The position numbers were made by a program, and so were the translations under genes. Positions 5,265 to 8,799 of a stretch of 8,799 bases of DNA are shown piece after piece; within the stretch, counting starts at the first letter, position 1, and the number at the start of each line of letters is the position of its first letter. Source of the stretch: Gammaproteobacteria bacterium (lineage in GTDB: Bacteria; Pseudomonadota; Gammaproteobacteria; Poriferisulfidales; Poriferisulfidaceae); assembly GCA_007571105.1 (NCBI GenBank), contig RKRZ01000112.1, positions 1 to 8,799 on the forward strand, written 5' to 3'. The notes below the pieces were generated by a model. It searched no databases, was not told where the DNA came from, and saw nothing but the letters and a program-made list of their open reading frames with translations.

Positions 5265-5270
5265 ATTATA
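5265..5270 (-). promoter_or_regulatory. Perfect -10 (TATAAT) for yciB, leaderless arrangement
   Basis: Minus-strand TATAAT at 5270-5265, eight bases before the yciB ATG at 5256, so the transcript would start at or within a base or two of the start codon. No good -35 is seen; its place would lie inside the yciO coding region (about 5288-5293). The same bases give TATAAA (5267-5272) on the + strand near the yciO ATG. Confidence 0.45.
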
Positions 5271-5277
5271 AAAGGCC

Positions 5278-5895
5278 ATGACCCGCCGCCTTGAAATTCA
5301 TCCGGAGAATCCGCAGCGCCGCCAAATCCGTCAGGTTGCGGAGTCGCTTCGCGCAGGGGAGCTGATCGTGTATCCCACCGACTCGTGTTACGCCTTCGGT
5401 TGCGCGGTCGGGGACAAGGCGTCGATGGAGGCCATCCGCAGATTGCGCCAGGCCGGACCCGGCCACAACTTCACCCTGGTCTGCCGCGACCTGTCGGAAT
5501 TGTCCGTTTACGCCCGAGTGGACAATGCCGCCTACCGCATGTTGAAGGCGTACACACCCGGACCGTACACGTTCATTCTGGAGGCGACGCGCGAAGTCCC
5601 GCGCCGCCTGATGGTGCCGAAGCGTCGGACCATCGGTTTGCGGATTCCCGACCATCGGGTGGTGCAGGCATTGCTCGAGGAATATGGTGAGCCGCTGATG
5701 AGCTGCACTTTGATGTTGCCGGAGCTCGAGGAGCCTCCGGTTGAACCTTATGATCTGCAGGATCGATTGAAGGGCCGGGTGGCGGTGATTATCGACAGCG
5801 GGTTTTGCCGCAATGTGCCGACCACGGTTCTGGATCTGACCCCACCGGTCCCGGAAGTGCGGCGTCTTGGCGGAGGCGCCTATCCCTTGGCCTGA
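5278..5895 (+). CDS. yciO: YciO, YrdC/Sua5-domain protein (threonylcarbamoyl-AMP synthase-like)
   Basis: A 205-residue soluble protein matching E. coli YciO from end to end, beginning with the IHPENPQ segment (7-13). YrdC-domain marks are LIVYPTDSCYAFGC (29-42), GHNFTLVCRDLSELS (62-76), TPGPYTFIL (93-101), PKRRTIGLRIPDH (114-126) and S142 near the end of the nucleotide-binding face. TsaC/Sua5 members make threonylcarbamoyl-AMP for the t6A37 modification of tRNA. YciO is a separate branch whose physiological role is less certain, so the substrate should not be assumed. The start agrees with YciO length. AAAGG lies only two bases before the ATG, a poor ribosome site. Genes further along are co-oriented but a new promoter lies between. 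Confidence 0.95.
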   Translation: MTRRLEIHPENPQRRQIRQVAESLRAGELIVYPTDSCYAFGCAVGDKASMEAIRRLRQAGPGHNFTLVCRDLSELSVYARVDNAAYRMLKAYTPGPYTFILEATREVPRRLMVPKRRTIGLRIPDHRVVQALLEEYGEPLMSCTLMLPELEEPPVEPYDLQDRLKGRVAVIIDSGFCRNVPTTVLDLTPPVPEVRRLGGGAYPLA

Positions 5896-5927
5896 CGTCG
5901 GCGTAATGGGGGTGATTCATCGTCTTC

Positions 5928-5944
5928 GAGAATCCAGGATTCTC
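5928..5944. repeat. 17-bp palindrome between yciO and the protease gene
   Basis: GAGAATCC (5928-5935) and GGATTCTC (5937-5944) are perfect 8-bp arms about one central base. As RNA it gives a 7-bp stem with a CAG loop but no T-run. As DNA it could be an operator. It lies 33 bases after yciO and about 115 bases upstream of the extended -10. The rest of 5896-6057 shows no gene. Confidence 0.4.
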
Positions 5945-6057
5945 CTCTCGGCAGCGTGTCGTCAGTTGTGTGTGGCCGGTTCCCGTTTTTCTGTCGAGAA
6001 AGCGCCCCAGTTCAGGCTCATTCCGCACGGGACAATACTTCGCGAGACCTTTGCCCT

Positions 6058-6066
6058 TGCTATAAT
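6058..6066 (+). promoter_or_regulatory. Extended -10 promoter for the M50-trpS-scpA operon
   Basis: TGC (6058-6060) directly before a perfect TATAAT (6061-6066) makes a TGnTATAAT extended -10, which needs little -35 contact; the -35 position (about 6038-6043, CTTCGC) is poor. Predicted transcription start is near 6073, leaving a leader of about 48 bases before the ATG at 6121. Confidence 0.6.
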
Positions 6067-6120
6067 TTCCGGCGTGTCTGAGCCCACAATTTCTGGCTGT
6101 CGGCACTCCTTCCGTCCGCC

Positions 6121-6789
6121 ATGTCGACTTCGCAGCTAATTCTGATCTGGGCGGTGCCGGTGTTGTTCGCCATCACGGTGCACGAGATTGCACACGGCTG
6201 GGTGGCCGCGCGTTTTGGCGACACGACCGCCCGTGATGCCGGGCGACTGACGCTCAATCCCATTCCGCATATTCACTGGCTGGGCACAGTGGTTTTGCCG
6301 CTTGCCTTGGGCACTTTGGCCGGCGTCGTCGCCGGTTGGGCCAAGCCGGTTCCCGTCAACGCCGGACGCCTGCAGAACCCTCGTCGGGATATGGCCTGGG
6401 TGGCTGTTGCAGGGCCTGCGGCCAATGTGCTGATGGCTCTGGCTTGGGCCGGAATCTCTCGCATGGGTTGGCAGATGGGGGTGGAGAGTGAGTTCGGCTT
6501 GCTGGTATATCTGATTGGACAAGCCGGCATCATGGTGAACATCGTTCTCATGCTGTTCAACCTGTTGCCCATTCCGCCTCTGGACGGGGCAGTGATTGTC
6601 AGCAGTGTCCTGCCGCCTCGATGGGGCACGTGGTGGAATCACCTGTTTGGAACCAAAGGAATCGTGGTGGCCATGGGTCTCGTGCTGCTCGCCATGTGGA
6701 GCGGGACACTTCTGCCGGTTTTCTTCTTGATCATCAATGCTGTGCAGTCGCTGTTTGGCTTACCGACTTTGAATGCGCCGGGATCGTAG
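6121..6789 (+). CDS. Site-2-protease-like M50 zinc metallopeptidase (multi-pass membrane)
   Basis: A 222-residue membrane protein of the compact SREBP-S2P/M50B group. The first helix carries the zinc site HEIAH (H21, E22, H25). LTLNPIPHIHWLGTVVLPL (43-61) is the second family block, AVAGPAANVLMALAW (95-109) the third helix, and NLLPIPPLDG (147-156) supplies the third zinc ligand D155 before the last helices. These proteins cut substrates inside the membrane; the substrate here is unknown and there is no PDZ domain as in RseP. In the NPxxHIDxxGT block the usual D is replaced by H52, while the zinc ligands themselves are intact. A stop codon lies in frame 14 codons upstream with no other start between, so the ATG is secure although no Shine-Dalgarno sequence is visible. 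It ends five bases before the trpS GTG, consistent with an operon. Confidence 0.93.
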   Translation: MSTSQLILIWAVPVLFAITVHEIAHGWVAARFGDTTARDAGRLTLNPIPHIHWLGTVVLPLALGTLAGVVAGWAKPVPVNAGRLQNPRRDMAWVAVAGPAANVLMALAWAGISRMGWQMGVESEFGLLVYLIGQAGIMVNIVLMLFNLLPIPPLDGAVIVSSVLPPRWGTWWNHLFGTKGIVVAMGLVLLAMWSGTLLPVFFLIINAVQSLFGLPTLNAPGS

Positions 6790-6794
6790 CGCAC

Positions 6795-8009
6795 GTGAAC
6801 GCCGAACTTCCCGCAAGTTCCCGCATGGTTTCCGGCATGCGCCCGACCGGGCGTCTGCACTTGGGCCATTACCATGGGGCGATTCGCAATTGGCTGGAAT
6901 TGCAGCATCAGCACGAGTGTTTTTTCTTCATTGCGGATTGGCACGCACTGACGACACACTACGAAGAGACTGAGGGACTCAGCGAGCACGTCTTTGACAT
7001 GATGGTCGACTGGCTGGCATGCGGCTTGAGCCCCGGGGCTTCTGTGCTGTTTATTCAATCGCGCGTTCCGGAGCATGCGGAACTGTATCTGCTGTTGTCC
7101 ATGGTCACACCGCTGAGTTGGCTTGAGCGCATTCCCAGTTACAAGGAAACGCTGGAGCAAAGCGACCGGGATTTGGCAACGTACGGTTTTCTGGGCTACC
7201 CTCTGTTACAGGCGGCTGACATCCTGATTTATCGGGGGCGGGGAGTGCCTGTGGGCGAGGATCAACGCGCCCATGTGGAATTCACGCGCGAGGTGGCGCG
7301 GCGCTTCAATTATTTGTACGGTCGCGAGTCGGATTTTGTCGAGCGTGCAGAACGAATTCTCGATCGTCTCGGTCGCAATGAGGCGCGTCTGTATCGCCAG
7401 TGGAGACGCGACTTCCAGGAACAGGGCAATCTGGAATCTCTGGGTGCCGCGCGCGAATTGCTTCGCGGACTGCAAAGTGTGCCGATGGGCGATTTGGAAC
7501 TCTTGGATGGGTACCTGGAAGGCGAATGCCGGATGATTTTGCCGGAACCGCAGGAATATTTGACGAAGGCATCGAAAATCACCGGACTCGATGGGCGCAA
7601 GATGTCCAAGTCCTACCAGAACGCCATCGAATTGCGCGAAGAGCCGGAATCGGTCAAGAAGAAGTTGATGGGCATGATGACCGACCCGGCGCGCAAACGC
7701 CGCACCGACCCGGGCGACCCGGAGGAATGCCCGGTCTGGGATTTGCATCAGGTGTACTCCGATGAAGACACCAAGGCCTGGGTTCAGGACGGTTGCCGCA
7801 GCGCCGGCATCGGCTGCATTGACTGCAAAAATCGGGTGCTGGATCCCATGATTGAGGAGTTGCGGCCGATTCGAGAGAATGCGCAGGAATATCTGGCCGA
7901 TCGGGCTGGCGTGCTGGCCCTGATTCACGAGGGATGCGAGACGGCGCGGGATGTGGCGCGTGATACCCTGGAAGAAGTCAGCGCGGCGATGGGATTGAGT
8001 GATGAGTGA
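6795..8009 (+). CDS. trpS: Tryptophan--tRNA ligase (class I), cysteine-motif subtype
   Basis: Attaches tryptophan to tRNA-Trp using ATP in the cytoplasm. With the GTG start it has 404 residues. The class I signature HLGH (22-25) follows SGMRPTGR, and KMSKS is at 269-273 after GLDGR. ADWHALTTHY (47-56), TYGFLGYPLLQAADIL (129-144) and VPVGEDQ (151-157) line the active site. The protein is longer than the 330-residue E. coli type, with an insertion at about 178-250. Near the C-terminus C312, C334, C341 and C344 (spacing 21, 6, 2) resemble the four-cysteine motif that holds a [4Fe-4S] cluster in Thermotoga maritima TrpRS. The start is uncertain: GTG 6795 lies five bases after the protease stop with GGGA upstream, while ATG 6825 would give 394 residues beginning MVSGMRPTG. 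The stop overlaps scpA by 8 bases. Confidence 0.97.
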   Translation: MNAELPASSRMVSGMRPTGRLHLGHYHGAIRNWLELQHQHECFFFIADWHALTTHYEETEGLSEHVFDMMVDWLACGLSPGASVLFIQSRVPEHAELYLLLSMVTPLSWLERIPSYKETLEQSDRDLATYGFLGYPLLQAADILIYRGRGVPVGEDQRAHVEFTREVARRFNYLYGRESDFVERAERILDRLGRNEARLYRQWRRDFQEQGNLESLGAARELLRGLQSVPMGDLELLDGYLEGECRMILPEPQEYLTKASKITGLDGRKMSKSYQNAIELREEPESVKKKLMGMMTDPARKRRTDPGDPEECPVWDLHQVYSDEDTKAWVQDGCRSAGIGCIDCKNRVLDPMIEELRPIRENAQEYLADRAGVLALIHEGCETARDVARDTLEEVSAAMGLSDE

Positions 8010-8799
8010 AGAAGCGCAACAACCGTTGCAGCGTGAAATTCCGCTCGCTTTTCTCAATGGCGAGGCGATTACTCAATTGCCGGATGGCCTGTATATTCCG
8101 CCGGACGCACTGGAAGTGTTTCTGGACGAGTTTGAAGGGCCGCTGGATTTGTTGCTCTACCTGATCCGCCGCCAGAATCTCGACATCATGGATCTGCCGG
8201 TGTCGAAAATCACCGACCAGTACCTGCAGTACATCGATCTGATGAAGGAGATGCAGCTGGAGCTGGCGTCTGAATATCTGGTGATGGCTGCGCTGCTTGC
8301 GGAAATCAAGTCGCGCTCCTTGTTGCCGGCGCCTGCAGGTGAGGAGGAAGCGGAGGATCCGCGCGGAGAATTGATCCGCATGCTGCAAGAATACGAGCGC
8401 TTCAAGAACGTGGCGAAGGAATTGGATGCATTGCCTCGCCTGGAACGCGATGTGTTCGCGTTTTCGATGGAGACGCGAGAACTGGACATTCCCCGACCGC
8501 TCCCGCATGTGGACGTGCACGAGTTGCTGATGGCGCTGCAAGCGATGGAATTGCGCCTGCAGTTCAATGCGTCCCACCAGATTGAAACGGAAGTGCTATC
8601 GGTGCGCGATCGCATGAATCACGTAATGAGCCGAATCGGCAGGCAGGAGTTCTGCACTTTTCATGATTTGTATACCCCGGAAGAAGGCCGCATGGGCGTG
8701 GTGGTCACGCTTTTGGCTGTGCTGGAGTTGCTGATGATGAACCTGATTGACTGCGAACAGACGGAGAATTGCGGTCCGATTCGCATCACTCGCCGAGAT
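8002..8799 (+). CDS. scpA: Segregation and condensation protein A (3' partial)
   Basis: The frame is open from ATG 8002 to the window end (266 codons, no stop), so the C-terminal end is missing. ScpA is the kleisin that bridges the SMC heads and, with ScpB, forms the chromosome-condensing complex. Family marks are FLDEFEGPLDLLLYLIRRQ (40-58) and ASEYLVMAALLAEIKSRSLLP (89-109), the N-terminal helices that contact the SMC neck. An acidic linker (EEEAEDP) and LIRMLQEYERFK (124-135) follow. The C-terminal winged-helix part begins near 200 (VRDRM) with VVVTLLAVLELLMM (233-246). Some 35 extra residues precede the first conserved block, including FLNGEAITQLPDGLYIPPDALEVF. The start overlaps the end of trpS by 8 bases, indicating translational coupling; scpB would be expected next. 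Confidence 0.96.
   Translation, partial: MSEEAQQPLQREIPLAFLNGEAITQLPDGLYIPPDALEVFLDEFEGPLDLLLYLIRRQNLDIMDLPVSKITDQYLQYIDLMKEMQLELASEYLVMAALLAEIKSRSLLPAPAGEEEAEDPRGELIRMLQEYERFKNVAKELDALPRLERDVFAFSMETRELDIPRPLPHVDVHELLMALQAMELRLQFNASHQIETEVLSVRDRMNHVMSRIGRQEFCTFHDLYTPEEGRMGVVVTLLAVLELLMMNLIDCEQTENCGPIRITRRD

Noticed and set aside
5867..6139. 90-codon plus-strand frame between yciO and the protease gene
   Set aside because: It overlaps both neighbours, contains the promoter and lacks protein-like features.
6621..6794. N-terminal extension of TrpS back to 6621
   Set aside because: It would overlap the protease gene by 169 bases and add residues unlike any TrpRS; the conserved region starts at SGMRPTG.
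7206..8057. 283-codon minus-strand frame opposite trpS
   Set aside because: It mirrors the codon pattern of trpS; no ribosome site or domain.
1..8799. CRISPR arrays, tRNA or rRNA genes, insertion sequences
   Set aside because: No spaced repeats, cloverleaf sequences, transposase frames or terminal inverted repeats were seen.

Overview
The window looks like a chromosomal segment of a gammaproteobacterium. The evidence is the order yciB <-> yciO - M50 protease - trpS - scpA, a NarX/NarL-type two-component pair, and outer-membrane porins ending in an aromatic residue (F). The exact genus cannot be read from the sequence. A free-living nitrate-respiring or chemolithotrophic lineage is possible but only inferred.

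Layout. (1) Positions 2-1065, + strand: the C-terminal ATPase domain of a NarX-type sensor kinase (its 5' part lies outside the window), overlapping by 4 bases a NarL-type response regulator. (2) Positions 1066-1363: a regulatory gap holding dyads, a repeated 13-mer and a sigma-54-like -24/-12 element, followed by a complete OprO/OprP-type trimeric porin (1364-2902). (3) After a hairpin terminator and a new promoter comes a shorter, divergent porin paralogue (3084-4148) that appears to have lost the first strands of the barrel. (4) Positions 4149-4632: an unusual non-coding convergent gap. It holds a series of perfect hairpins whose loops read AGGAGG on + and CCTCC on -, a near-consensus minus-strand promoter in an AT-rich block, a possible 25-residue ORF, and a plus-strand terminator. 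(5) yciB (-) and yciO (+) diverge with only 21 bp between their start codons. (6) A promoter with a perfect extended -10 leads an M50 site-2-protease-like gene, trpS and scpA (cut by the window end), packed with a 5-bp gap and an 8-bp overlap.

Working together. NarX/NarL would sense nitrate/nitrite and control transcription. The adjacent anion-type porins are plausible targets, but no clear NarL heptamer cluster was found. The right half is housekeeping: membrane/envelope (yciB, M50 protease), a YrdC-domain protein (yciO), tryptophan charging (trpS) and chromosome condensation (scpA). The most unusual items are the hairpin-rich convergent gap at 4149-4632, the porin paralogue with an internal deletion, and a TrpS carrying the four-cysteine pattern known from iron-sulfur TrpRS enzymes.
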